From the IMG/VR virus record IMGVR_UViG_3300032954_000001, positions 41,267-105,266 of that record: a stretch of 64,000 nt of DNA; one strand, 5' to 3'. The translations under genes and the position numbers were made by a program. Below, one piece after another: positions 37,823 to 46,886 of the stretch; position 1 is the first letter of the stretch, and each line of letters starts with the position of its first letter. The notes beneath the pieces were generated by a model, which worked only from the letters and a program-made list of their open reading frames with translations, had not been told where the DNA came from and searched no databases. Origin of the DNA: a virus.

Positions 37823-39079
37823 ATGGCTAATGGAAATGGAACTGGTGCCAAGCTCAAGTTTGAGCCCAAGTTCCCGCTGTTGCGTTACCCGCTCGATGCT
37901 CAGTATCCCACCCTCAACCCCGACAATTACCCCTTGTGGAAGGAACCGAAGGATTTCAAGAACCTTCGCTCTGAATTCGTCGCCTGCACCGCAAAAGAAG
38001 CCCTCGAAATGCTCAAGCGTGCAAACCCGGCGAACATTGTCCGCCGCAAAGAAGGACAGGTCAATCAGATTCGCGGCTGGATCAACGAGCGCATTTTCGG
38101 CGTTCAGGATACCATCGAGTTCGACTGGAACGGCGTGTTGCAGAATGGTCATCACCGTCTGGAAGCCATCTCCAAATCAGACGGCATCGTCCTGCTGCAC
38201 ATCGTGTACGGCGTCAATCCGGAGAACTACTCCCGCTATGACGATGTGTACAAGCGCACCGCCGCCAACATTCTCGGCATCGGCTTGAAGCTGGAGAAGG
38301 GCGAAGCTGATGATTGCGCTGCCGCCTCCAAGTGGACGACCGTCTACTGGGATGGCACCGCGCTCGAATCCCGTCAGGGTGTTCATGGTCGTAAGCGCAT
38401 CGGCTACCTCAAAGCGAAGCCGGACATGATCGAACACAACGCCGATCTCGATGCGCTGGTGAAGCGCACCAAGGCGGAACTACCTTGCCCGAAGAGCATC
38501 CTGCTTACGTTGCTCACTCTCGGCTGCGAGGTTGCCAACGGTAAGACTTTGACTCGCGACTTCATCAAGGGGGTTGTAACGGGTGAAACCGCACTCGGTA
38601 CCCCGGCACGCGAATACCGCGAATTCCTGCTCCGCAACAAGGACACCAAGAAAAAGCGCGTGTACACGAGCCTGAAACTCGGTCTTGGACTGATCGCTCT
38701 GCGTGCTCATCTGGAGGGAGAAGAGAACATGGAACCGCTGCGCATGAACTCGTACAACCCCAAAAAGGGTGTGCCGCGTTTGTCCGCACAGCAGGATTCG
38801 TTCTTCAAGGAATTGGCGGAAGAGGCACGTATCCGTGCCAAGAACAATCTTCTGACCAAGGTCAACCCGACGAACCGCAACTCGACCCCGTTGACTGACT
38901 TCGGGTTCTTCGGGAAGCGCGTTCTCAAGGCATTCGGCAAGTTCAACATCCACACTCTCGGCGATCTGGCACTCGTGAACAACGACGTGACATTGCGCAA
39001 GATGGTGAACAAGAACGACTTCGATCAGGTGAAGGACTTCGTCACTTCGATGGAATTGCCGACCGTTCGCGTGAACTAA
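37823..39079 (+). CDS. ParB-like/sulfiredoxin-fold protein with C-terminal HhH
   Basis: 418 residues. QNGHHRLEAISKSDG (107-121) is the signature of ParB/Srx-like nucleotide-hydrolysing domains, here preceded by strands starting about residue 50. The middle is helical. The last 60 residues (RVLKAFGKFNIHTLGDLALV, then a second helix pair) form a helix-hairpin-helix like RNA polymerase alpha-CTD. ParB-like domains with DNA-binding tails act in DNA segregation, regulation or modification; the role here is open. Own sigma-70-type promoter and terminator, so a single-gene unit. Confidence 0.7.
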   Translation: MANGNGTGAKLKFEPKFPLLRYPLDAQYPTLNPDNYPLWKEPKDFKNLRSEFVACTAKEALEMLKRANPANIVRRKEGQVNQIRGWINERIFGVQDTIEFDWNGVLQNGHHRLEAISKSDGIVLLHIVYGVNPENYSRYDDVYKRTAANILGIGLKLEKGEADDCAAASKWTTVYWDGTALESRQGVHGRKRIGYLKAKPDMIEHNADLDALVKRTKAELPCPKSILLTLLTLGCEVANGKTLTRDFIKGVVTGETALGTPAREYREFLLRNKDTKKKRVYTSLKLGLGLIALRAHLEGEENMEPLRMNSYNPKKGVPRLSAQQDSFFKELAEEARIRAKNNLLTKVNPTNRNSTPLTDFGFFGKRVLKAFGKFNIHTLGDLALVNNDVTLRKMVNKNDFDQVKDFVTSMELPTVRVN

Positions 39080-39100
39080 CGCGGTCGATTAGAGACATAG

Positions 39101-39136
39101 ATGGGCTCGGCTAAACGGCTGAGCCCATTTTCTTTT
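39101..39136 (+). terminator. intrinsic terminator
   Basis: ATGGGCTC (39101-39108) pairs with GAGCCCAT (39121-39128), extended by GC/GC inside, followed by TTTTCTTTT. It ends the ParB-like gene; the stop codon of the opposing GNAT gene lies inside it. Confidence 0.85.
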
Positions 39137-39572
39137 GTACGGCACGAGCGTAAGTCACGCCGGGAAGAGTACCGCCCGACCAATTCACTTCGCCAACCAC
39201 ACGCATTCCGTTACGCTCATAGAAATCACGTGCCGTTCGATTATCGGCACGGACGCTGAGATATAAATCGCCCTGCGATGGTTCCACAATCTCTTCGAAG
39301 AACTGCTGGAAGACCCGCCGTCCGGCTCCGTTGAATTGACCGCTGTTGAGAATTTGATGGAGCATGATCGAGCCAGCCGGAATTAACAGGTTGCCGACCC
39401 ATGTGCGCTTCTTGTATTGCTGAAAGGTGATGACCACGCCGTCTTGATAGATGCATTGCTTCTTCTCGATGCGACGTTTTAGAGCGTCCTGCCGCACGTG
39501 CGGAAAGATATCTTTGAACTTCTGGAAGTGCCCGTAGATGTCTTTCAGGTCGTCGAGTGTTGCATATCGCAT
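39111..39572 (-). CDS. GNAT-family N-acetyltransferase
   Basis: 153 residues from the ATG at 39572, which overlaps the methyltransferase stop (TAATG). GNAT layout: N-terminal strand-helix (MRYATLDDLKDIYGHFQKF), central strands GVVITFQQY and MLHQILNSGQFNGAGRRVFQQFF (weak acetyl-CoA loop GxG-like), then LYLSVRADNRTARDFYERNGM, the typical end of the fold. Always next to a methyltransferase here, so its substrate may be modified DNA or the methyltransferase product, but this is speculation. Confidence 0.78.
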   Translation of the reverse strand: MRYATLDDLKDIYGHFQKFKDIFPHVRQDALKRRIEKKQCIYQDGVVITFQQYKKRTWVGNLLIPAGSIMLHQILNSGQFNGAGRRVFQQFFEEIVEPSQGDLYLSVRADNRTARDFYERNGMRVVGEVNWSGGTLPGVTYARAVQKKMGSAV

Positions 39573-40849
39573 TAGCGTTTCTCCCACACGAACAATGGTT
39601 CGTATTTGTAGCCAGTCTTACCGCCTGTGGCCGTAGTCTGGCTGCCCATGATTTTGCTCAGCCCGTAATCCATGCGTCCGATCCAATGCCATTCGTTGCT
39701 GAGATCACGGTCGATGTGCTTTACTAATTCATCAGTCAGTTCCGGGTAAGTCTTGACATCGGCGATGTTGATCGCGAGAAGTCCACCCGGTTTGAGGGCA
39801 TAGTGACAGTTCGCCAAGGTATCAGTCATGAAACCGTACAACCAGCCGTTCTTTCCCTCGTACTTCATGTAGCTCTGCGTCGGCTCGTCGGAATACTTCT
39901 CGGTGTCGAAGTACGGTGGGCTGGTGAAGCAGAGATCGACCCCGCCCTGAGGCAGTTTGTCTCGCATCTCCAGCGTCTCGCTGCCGAGTTTGTAGATGTC
40001 GATCTGGAGATCGCGGTTTGGGTCAAGGGTCTTGAAATCCCGGACCATGCGCTCCAGTCCATCGAAGGTTTCCGATGCCGGATCACAGCCGATATATCGT
40101 TTCACTCGCTGGCAACGCATAGCTCCAAGCAAGCGACCGCCGAAACCACAGGACATATCCCACACGATGCTGCCGTTGACGTGCTCCAGCAGACGATCAT
40201 AGATACCAGCCGCCGAGACCGGGCGGAAATTACTAACGCACTGCGTCCCGGTGAAAGTCTTGAGTTGCTTGCGAATGCCTGAGTTAGTGATCCGGGCTCC
40301 ATGCTCCAGACGCTTCTGAATCACTTTCATGAATATGGACTTGGTTCGAAAGGCTTTGTCCGGTGTCATCATCTTCCCGCACACCACTTTGGAATAGTGC
40401 GGGTGATACGTCCACGCCAACTCCAGAGCGTGCATCCCACCGGACTGCTCGAAGCAGAGGTTCGGCCATGTTCCGGTAATTTTGGTCGCATAATCAAAAG
40501 CAAGGAACTCGTTGTAGCTTGCTTGCTTTTCCTCGTCAGTCAACTGGTAATCCATGACCGGATGACCCATCGTATCGAGTTTGTAGTAGTGAAGGCAGAT
40601 CGCATTCTTGAAATCTTCCGTCCACTCATCGCCCGGAACGTCGTAGTCGTGTCCACGCCACGTGATGTCTTTCTGATGGGCTTGGCTCTTGTGAGGCTTG
40701 CGAGTGCCGCGCCAATATTTCATGTTGACGTGGATCGGCATGTGCCACTCGCCACATTCCTCACACAAAACGGTCCGGTGATCTAGGGTGCAGTCGGGGC
40801 AAACGGCTGGGTATTTTTCAACGACAGCCGGAGCGGGAGAAGAAGTCAT
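39572..40849 (-). CDS. DNA methyltransferase (amino-group type)
   Basis: 425 residues. CPDC and CEEC at 17-32 form a zinc ribbon. SAM-binding motif I is VWDMSCGFGGR (229-239) and catalytic motif IV is FTSPPYFD (308-315), the SPPY form typical of N4-cytosine methyltransferases, followed by EKYSDEPTQSYMKYEG. YEPLFVWEK closes the protein as in related phage enzymes. Likely protects phage DNA from restriction. The ATG lies six bases behind a TATTAG -10 on the minus strand, so the mRNA is probably leaderless. Forms an inverted two-gene unit with the GNAT gene. Confidence 0.85.
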   Translation of the reverse strand: MTSSPAPAVVEKYPAVCPDCTLDHRTVLCEECGEWHMPIHVNMKYWRGTRKPHKSQAHQKDITWRGHDYDVPGDEWTEDFKNAICLHYYKLDTMGHPVMDYQLTDEEKQASYNEFLAFDYATKITGTWPNLCFEQSGGMHALELAWTYHPHYSKVVCGKMMTPDKAFRTKSIFMKVIQKRLEHGARITNSGIRKQLKTFTGTQCVSNFRPVSAAGIYDRLLEHVNGSIVWDMSCGFGGRLLGAMRCQRVKRYIGCDPASETFDGLERMVRDFKTLDPNRDLQIDIYKLGSETLEMRDKLPQGGVDLCFTSPPYFDTEKYSDEPTQSYMKYEGKNGWLYGFMTDTLANCHYALKPGGLLAINIADVKTYPELTDELVKHIDRDLSNEWHWIGRMDYGLSKIMGSQTTATGGKTGYKYEPLFVWEKR

Positions 40850-40885
40850 ATTAGGCTAATACCAGCTTTCCAACCCTTTTTATGA
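40850..40885 (-). promoter_or_regulatory. phage promoter for methyltransferase, leaderless
   Basis: On the minus strand CTGG-TATTAG (-10 at 40861-40856) is followed by six bases and the ATG at 40849. An A-rich block with CTCAT lies about 24 bases upstream, a weak match to the YTAMCY box. On the plus strand AACCCT/AGGGTT (40872-40890) forms a hairpin before the next gene. Confidence 0.5.
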
Positions 40886-40897
40886 GGGTTGACCCGG

Positions 40898-43594
40898 ATG
40901 GCTGACGCATTCCAGATTCGTAAGATTACAGTTCCCGCTAACCTATTGACTAATCCGGACATCGCAGAGAATGCGGTGGGTGCCGTTTCAGTCTCAACTG
41001 GGTCTGCCGACGCTGGTAAAATCGTTCTCCTCGATGCTTCCGGTCAGATCGACCCTACAATGGGCGGCGGCGGTGGATCGACTACATGGGCATCGATCAC
41101 CAGCGGCATCAACACCGGACAGAACCTTCAGGTTGGTAACGGTAGCGTCATCAACTACACGGGCACCGGGCTCATTAACGCCAACGAAGTCGGTGGTATA
41201 CAGGTGGTCAACGGCAGCGTCCCTACGCACGCCGGAATGCTTTTGATCTCTCAGCCCGGAAACTCCACAATGGCATGGGCTGATCCTCAGGTCCAAGGTC
41301 TTTATGATGCCGGGTCTACGATCTCCCCGGCTCCGGCATACGTCGCCCCAACTAACATCCAACCTGTGATGATTGGTGGTTCGGATTATGCCGGAACCGC
41401 CAAACTTCAAACATGGAAGGTGGACTCCAGCGGTCTAGGCTACGTTAGCGTGACCGGATCGGTCACCGTGTCCGGATCGGTGTCCGTTTCGAACTTCCCG
41501 GCGACTCAGACTGTAGTCGGCAACCTGACTCATAACAACGCGGCACCGGGGGCAAACAACATCGGCGTCCTCCCGGCAGTGGCGTCCACTAGCGTGCCGA
41601 CCTATAACAACGGCGATCAAGTCCTCCTATCGACCGACCTATCCGGTCAACTTCGCGTCACCAGTGCGGGTTCATTTACCCCGGCACTGACCGCAGACCG
41701 TACCGCAACAGGCACGATCACTTCGAGCCAGAATGTCATGGTTTCGACGGCTGGCGGCGGTACCTGCGTCTTCAATATCACAGGTACATGGACTGGAACC
41801 ATCGTCTTTGAGGGCAGCATCGATGGAACGAACTGGGTAACAGCCAATGTCTCCCCATTCCAGTTCGGTAACCTCGTCAGTTCCGCCACGGCAAACGGGC
41901 AGTGGTTGCTCAACGTTGGCGGTCTGAACTCATTCCGTGTACGCGGCAACACCGTCGCGACGGGTACCGCAAACGTCTGGATCGAGGTCGGCGCAGGCAA
42001 CAATGCCCTCGTCATCAGCGACATCATTCAGGGCTCGGTCAGCATCAGCAACTTCCCGGCTACCCAAACTGTATCCGGCAACGTCACATCGGCACAAGGC
42101 TCCCCAAACACTGCCGCCAATTCATGGCCCGTAGAAGTCACTGATGGAACCAACATCTTGATGACTTCATCGCACCCCGGTTCCGTAAACATCCAGCAGA
42201 TCGCAGGCTCGACCGTCGCAACAGCGACGAGCGGCATCATGAAAATCGGCGTCACGGACGCTACAGGCACGTCAATCAACAGTACCAGCGACTCCGGAAC
42301 TGCGGGTCTCAACGTACACGTCACCAACACTGGTGGATTGGGCGGCACCCAGTACGTTGAAGGCACCAACATCGGCGCAACTGGCACTGGCACATTGTCT
42401 ATCGCCAAGAACCCATCCAATGCAGCGGAAGCAATCCACGTCGATGCCTCGAACAACCTGCTGACGAACATCAACGTAGCACTGCCTGCCGGAACCAACA
42501 TCATCGGTAAGGTGGAAGTCACGGATGGCACCAACGTTCTGGGTACGACCTCGCACCCGGTTATTACGCAAGACATATCTGACGGCACGCCGGGTTCGAC
42601 TGTCCCCGCAACCGCCATGTTTATGGCTGGCAAGGACAACGCCACGGGCTTCCTGCATGGATTGTCCACGGACTCCAGCGGCGTCCTGAACGTAAACGCA
42701 AGCGTCAGCGGCTCGTTCACCCCAGCTTTGACGGCTGATCGCACCGCAAGCGGGACGCTCACCACAATCAACGGCGCTATTACACTCAGCACTCAGGGTG
42801 TCAGCGGCGTCGTGTTCAACATTGTCAATGACACCACGGCATGGGCAGGCACCATTGTATTCGAGGCGTCACCTGATGGTGTCAACTGGTATCCCGTCAA
42901 CGCTTTTGCAAAATTCCCATCAGGAGCAGCAACCCAGACCACAACAACAAACGGTCAATGGTCGCTTCCCGCTGGTGGATTGAATTCTTTCCGTGTCCGT
43001 GCAAGTACGGCAATCACAGGCGGCACGGGAGCCAAGGTTTGGATCGAAGCTGGCGCAGGACCGCTGATCGTAGAAGTAGCACAAACCACGGCAGGCAACT
43101 TGAATGCTACGGTTACGCAGGGTACGGCAAATTCAGTCGCTAACGGTTGGCCTGTCAAGATCACAGACGGAACCAACGTCCTCGGCACGTCCGGCAATCC
43201 AGTGGTGGTCAACGTCAACAACTCACCGACCGTTACACTGGCGGCAGGCACCAACAACATCGGCTATACCAGCTTCCAGCTACCGACGCTTTCGCGTCTG
43301 ACACGGGCAGCTATCAACTTCAGTTCATCTGGGAATAACACCTTGATCGCCGGGGTAGGCGGTCAGACGATCCGCGTTTTCCGCATTGCATATAACTGCG
43401 GCGGCTCCACGCAGATCACATGGCTGGATGGCATTACAGCCATGAGCGGTCCACTTAGCTTCAGCAGCGGGGGCGGTGAGATTCTCGACTTCGACGGCGA
43501 TCCGTGGTTCGTAACGAGCACCGGAAACGGTCTCGCCTTTAATTCGTCCAACGCTGTCCAAGTTGGCGGAACGGTGTGGTACACGCAAAGCTGA
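40898..43594 (+). CDS. large beta-rich structural (tail appendage) protein
   Basis: 898 residues, poor in charged residues and Cys, rich in Thr, Ser, Gly, Asn and Val: typical of fibrous phage appendages. Start at ATG 40898 behind GAGGG. The N-terminus (AFQIRKITVPANLLTNPDIA) may attach to the virion. A module of about 115-120 residues starting SFTPALTADRTA occurs twice (DNA 41669-42010 and 42709-43075), and short units such as VTDGTN and SNFPATQTV recur. Heads a block of five structural genes. The exact role (fibre, whisker, baseplate decoration) cannot be told. Confidence 0.75.
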   Translation: MADAFQIRKITVPANLLTNPDIAENAVGAVSVSTGSADAGKIVLLDASGQIDPTMGGGGGSTTWASITSGINTGQNLQVGNGSVINYTGTGLINANEVGGIQVVNGSVPTHAGMLLISQPGNSTMAWADPQVQGLYDAGSTISPAPAYVAPTNIQPVMIGGSDYAGTAKLQTWKVDSSGLGYVSVTGSVTVSGSVSVSNFPATQTVVGNLTHNNAAPGANNIGVLPAVASTSVPTYNNGDQVLLSTDLSGQLRVTSAGSFTPALTADRTATGTITSSQNVMVSTAGGGTCVFNITGTWTGTIVFEGSIDGTNWVTANVSPFQFGNLVSSATANGQWLLNVGGLNSFRVRGNTVATGTANVWIEVGAGNNALVISDIIQGSVSISNFPATQTVSGNVTSAQGSPNTAANSWPVEVTDGTNILMTSSHPGSVNIQQIAGSTVATATSGIMKIGVTDATGTSINSTSDSGTAGLNVHVTNTGGLGGTQYVEGTNIGATGTGTLSIAKNPSNAAEAIHVDASNNLLTNINVALPAGTNIIGKVEVTDGTNVLGTTSHPVITQDISDGTPGSTVPATAMFMAGKDNATGFLHGLSTDSSGVLNVNASVSGSFTPALTADRTASGTLTTINGAITLSTQGVSGVVFNIVNDTTAWAGTIVFEASPDGVNWYPVNAFAKFPSGAATQTTTTNGQWSLPAGGLNSFRVRASTAITGGTGAKVWIEAGAGPLIVEVAQTTAGNLNATVTQGTANSVANGWPVKITDGTNVLGTSGNPVVVNVNNSPTVTLAAGTNNIGYTSFQLPTLSRLTRAAINFSSSGNNTLIAGVGGQTIRVFRIAYNCGGSTQITWLDGITAMSGPLSFSSGGGEILDFDGDPWFVTSTGNGLAFNSSNAVQVGGTVWYTQS
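41669..43075 (+). repeat. duplicated module inside appendage gene
   Basis: 41669-42010 and 42709-43075 encode two copies of one domain: SFTPALTADRTA, a TGTIVFE/AGTIVFE strand, DGTNW/DGVNW, NGQW, GGLNSFRVR and VWIE.GAG appear in the same order in both. The copies differ at many positions, so this is an old duplication, not an assembly artefact. Confidence 0.75.
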
Positions 43595-43595
43595 T

Positions 43596-44795
43596 ATGAG
43601 TCAAATTCTTGGTGGTAGCGGACAATCAGTAGCACTGGAAACCAATGGCGTGTTAAACGCCATCCAGACCTTGCTTAACCTGATCGCTGGCGGCAACATC
43701 ACGTTGACACCAGACGGATTTGGCGGGGTGACCATTGCTGCGTCTGTATCGAACATTCCACAGATCGTCCAAAGCAACCAGAACAGCAGCGGTTCCGCGT
43801 CCAGTCTCACAAAAGCATTCACCAGCGGCAACGTTGCAACTAATGCGATCCTCGTCATCGCTCAATGGTCGGGCACCAGCAACACGCTGAGCGTGGCGGA
43901 CACGAATCTGAACAACTACACCACACTGCGTGGTCCGGACAACAACGGTGCGGATGGGAGCGGCGGTTCACGTCAGCAGATTTTCTTGGCAACCAATATC
44001 GCGGCTGGCGCGAACTCGGTCACGATCACGCCTAGCTCCAGCACCCGCATGATGATGGTCATCATCGAAATCAGCAACTTGTCCGTTCTCTCCACGCTGG
44101 ACACGAGCAACTGGAATGACAGTGTTTCAACCGTGACTTCGTTGAGCAGCGGCAACGTCACCACAACGCAAGCCGTGGACTTGCTGATTGGTTATGCTGG
44201 CACCCAGTCACAGGCGGCTGCCTTGACGGGTGAGGTTGGCTGGACGGTACTTGAAAATACGAGTGACGGTACAAACACAGAAGCCTTGCTCGTTCAAAGT
44301 CAAGTTCAAACTTCAACCGGGACTTATGACAGCACGGCGACAGCATCTCCGGCGACAACTTACGGTATGGGCATCGTCGCCCTCCGTGCCGCCATCAGCA
44401 GTACATCACCGAACGCCGCCATCGCCACATTTACCACGACCTCGCTCGCTAATGGGGCAACCGCAAACGGAACTGTCGCTATGGCGAAGACCTGTGCGCT
44501 CCTGCATGTCACGGTGTCACAGGCTGCTCGCGTTCGGCTGTATATCAACTCAGCCGCAAGAACTGCTGATGCCAGCCGCAGCAATCAGACACCGCCGACA
44601 CCGGGCACACAACATGGCGTGCTCGTGGATTTGTACCTCGATACTGGAGACAAATTCACATGGCAGATGTCGCCGATAGCTCTGGTGTACAACTATGATG
44701 CCACTCAAAGTACGAATATCTACTACGCAGTGACTAATTTAGGGAGCACAGGCACGATCACGGTGAACCTAACCTACGTGCCGATGGAGTCGTAA
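43596..44795 (+). CDS. beta-rich structural protein
   Basis: 399 residues, Ser/Thr/Gly/Asn-rich and nearly free of Cys. Starts one base after the previous stop. Central domain (about 55-280) with SLTKAFTSGNVATNAILVIA, QQIFLATNIAAGANSVTIT, MMMVIIEISNLS and GMGIVALRAA recurs in the proteins at 44800 and 48574. The last 110 residues are a different beta domain. Probably part of the receptor-binding apparatus. Confidence 0.7.
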   Translation: MSQILGGSGQSVALETNGVLNAIQTLLNLIAGGNITLTPDGFGGVTIAASVSNIPQIVQSNQNSSGSASSLTKAFTSGNVATNAILVIAQWSGTSNTLSVADTNLNNYTTLRGPDNNGADGSGGSRQQIFLATNIAAGANSVTITPSSSTRMMMVIIEISNLSVLSTLDTSNWNDSVSTVTSLSSGNVTTTQAVDLLIGYAGTQSQAAALTGEVGWTVLENTSDGTNTEALLVQSQVQTSTGTYDSTATASPATTYGMGIVALRAAISSTSPNAAIATFTTTSLANGATANGTVAMAKTCALLHVTVSQAARVRLYINSAARTADASRSNQTPPTPGTQHGVLVDLYLDTGDKFTWQMSPIALVYNYDATQSTNIYYAVTNLGSTGTITVNLTYVPMES

Positions 44796-44799
44796 GGTA

Positions 44800-46881
44800 A
44801 TGAAGGCAACAGCTTTAATGGTGTACGACAATACGACAGCAGCCAACTTCAAACAGTGGGCTTGGGGACAGGGAAGCTGGCCTTCGCCGACCTCCTACGG
44901 TATTAGCACGTTCATCAGTGCAGCAGGGTTTATCCAGACTGGAAATACGAGCACCTTCGGCGGCACGCTGGAACGTAGCAATATCATCGGCGATGGTCAA
45001 ACGGTGTGGAACAACGTCACTTTCAACGTGACTGCCACTCAATCCACGTCTTCAGTCGCGACCTACACTTTTTCCGGATTGACTGGCGGACCAATCCGTG
45101 TCGGACAGTATCTTGCTTCGATCTCCGGCACGACCAACGATGGCGGGGCTTTCAACGTTACGATCCCAACGCAGGTGGTAGTAGTCACGGGCGTCACGTA
45201 TACGTCTACAACCACTGGCACCTTCACCACGGCATGGACGAGCGGTGTGCAGAGCTTGCAAGCTGAGAGCGGCACCGGACAGATTACATCCAACGCCGGA
45301 TCGTTCTTTATCACCAGCAGCACCACCAGTCCGGCAAACAACTCCGCTATCGGTACCACATCAAACGCTGCCTATCAGACGACGTTCAAAGGGTACTGGC
45401 AGAACGGTACTTCGTACAGTGTCGGGGATGTGGTGATCTGGGTCAGCACTGGGACGGGAACGGGTGCAACCATTGGAAACTTCGTTTGCATTTCGGCAAC
45501 GAGCAGCACATCACCACCGACAACCAACACCCCTAACGCCAACTGGCAGCAGTACAACTATGAAATCTGGCAGACCGCTGATAGTGCGCTGCCGACATTC
45601 GTGCAGGCGAATCAACTTGTCGCCTCAGTCGCTTTTACTCCGGTGCAGTATTCGGCACCGAACGTGTTGGGTAACACTCTGATCGCTTTTGGACGCTTCA
45701 CCAGTGGCTCAGGTGCTCCGGCAATTACGGACACACTCGGCAACACGTGGGTTCAACTTTTCAGTGTCACCAACGGGGCGGACACCAACGTAGCGTGGGC
45801 AGCATACAACTGCAAAGCAGGAGCGAATTTCGTAACATTCTCCCAGCCAACGCAGGGCAGTTTGCAGGCAGTCATAGCTGAATATTCGGGCGTGACGACA
45901 GTGACACCGCTCGATCAGACGACCAATGCTACGGGCACGAGTGCTACCGCAAACTCAGGTAACGTAACAACGCTCGTCGCGAATGAGTTGATTCTTGGTT
46001 TCATCTCGAACTCATCCACCAACGGCTTGACTATCACGCCGGGGTCTGGTTTCTCGGCTCGTCAAACAGTCAACGGCAACACCTATTTGGAAGACAAGAC
46101 CGTGACGACCACAGGCACGTACAACGCTTCAGCGGGTCTGGGGTCATCTGTGCCATGGTTCGCCGCCGTTGTGACCCTAAAAGGCACACAATTGCCGACA
46201 TACTACTTCAAGTTTGAGTACGGCAACCGCGCTACCAGTTGTCCGGCTATCGTATTTCAGACTGGCACAGCAATCACGGCTACAGGATCGCTCAGCACGT
46301 CTGGTTTACGCGGATTCCGCGAAGTTATCAACTTCACTCAGACGACAGCGCAGGGCTCAACTCAATTCGAAACGGATTTCTATGCGGACAGTACCCCCGG
46401 TCTGACGGGCGGCAAATTTGCCATGCTCATGTGGCGCACAGCATCATCCGGCACGTCGCAATTCAATTTCGGCTGGGAGCGCAGCAAAGACAACTTCGGT
46501 GTGGATACGGGACTGTACATGACGTACCTGTATTCAATTTCCACAGCGTCTTCGTGGGTTCAGTCTTCGGTGTTCGCGTCTGGCGGCACCAACTTCGGCA
46601 CGCGGACAACGACGACACCATTCTCGATCTTCATGGGCAACAACACGAGCTTGCAGGTCGGCAACAACTTGCCTGTATCGCCATGTTTCCCCAATGTTGG
46701 TTATTTCGGGAATCCGTTAACAATTTTCCTTGGCTTGGCAAACCAAGATACGAACGAGGGTGTGGCTTTCGCCACGACGGTGTATGGAACAACGCGCACG
46801 TACCTCATGACTAAAATTGCATCCGCCGCATCATATTTCGGTTCCGCTGGTCAATCCGGTATGGCGATGAGATGGGAGTAA
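44800..46881 (+). CDS. large beta-rich structural protein
   Basis: 693 residues. N-terminus (VYDNTTAANFKQWAWGQGSW) and C-terminus (RTYLMTKIAS...MAMRWE) resemble those of the next protein, so the two are paralogues around different centres. Contains WQNGTSYSVGDVVIW, a carbohydrate-binding-like strand motif, and the repeated domain LVASVAFTPVQYSAPNVLGN...TLGNTWVQLF...LQAVIAEYSGV. Such variation fits receptor-binding proteins. Confidence 0.7.
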   Translation: MKATALMVYDNTTAANFKQWAWGQGSWPSPTSYGISTFISAAGFIQTGNTSTFGGTLERSNIIGDGQTVWNNVTFNVTATQSTSSVATYTFSGLTGGPIRVGQYLASISGTTNDGGAFNVTIPTQVVVVTGVTYTSTTTGTFTTAWTSGVQSLQAESGTGQITSNAGSFFITSSTTSPANNSAIGTTSNAAYQTTFKGYWQNGTSYSVGDVVIWVSTGTGTGATIGNFVCISATSSTSPPTTNTPNANWQQYNYEIWQTADSALPTFVQANQLVASVAFTPVQYSAPNVLGNTLIAFGRFTSGSGAPAITDTLGNTWVQLFSVTNGADTNVAWAAYNCKAGANFVTFSQPTQGSLQAVIAEYSGVTTVTPLDQTTNATGTSATANSGNVTTLVANELILGFISNSSTNGLTITPGSGFSARQTVNGNTYLEDKTVTTTGTYNASAGLGSSVPWFAAVVTLKGTQLPTYYFKFEYGNRATSCPAIVFQTGTAITATGSLSTSGLRGFREVINFTQTTAQGSTQFETDFYADSTPGLTGGKFAMLMWRTASSGTSQFNFGWERSKDNFGVDTGLYMTYLYSISTASSWVQSSVFASGGTNFGTRTTTTPFSIFMGNNTSLQVGNNLPVSPCFPNVGYFGNPLTIFLGLANQDTNEGVAFATTVYGTTRTYLMTKIASAASYFGSAGQSGMAMRWE

Positions 46882-46886
46882 ATTAG

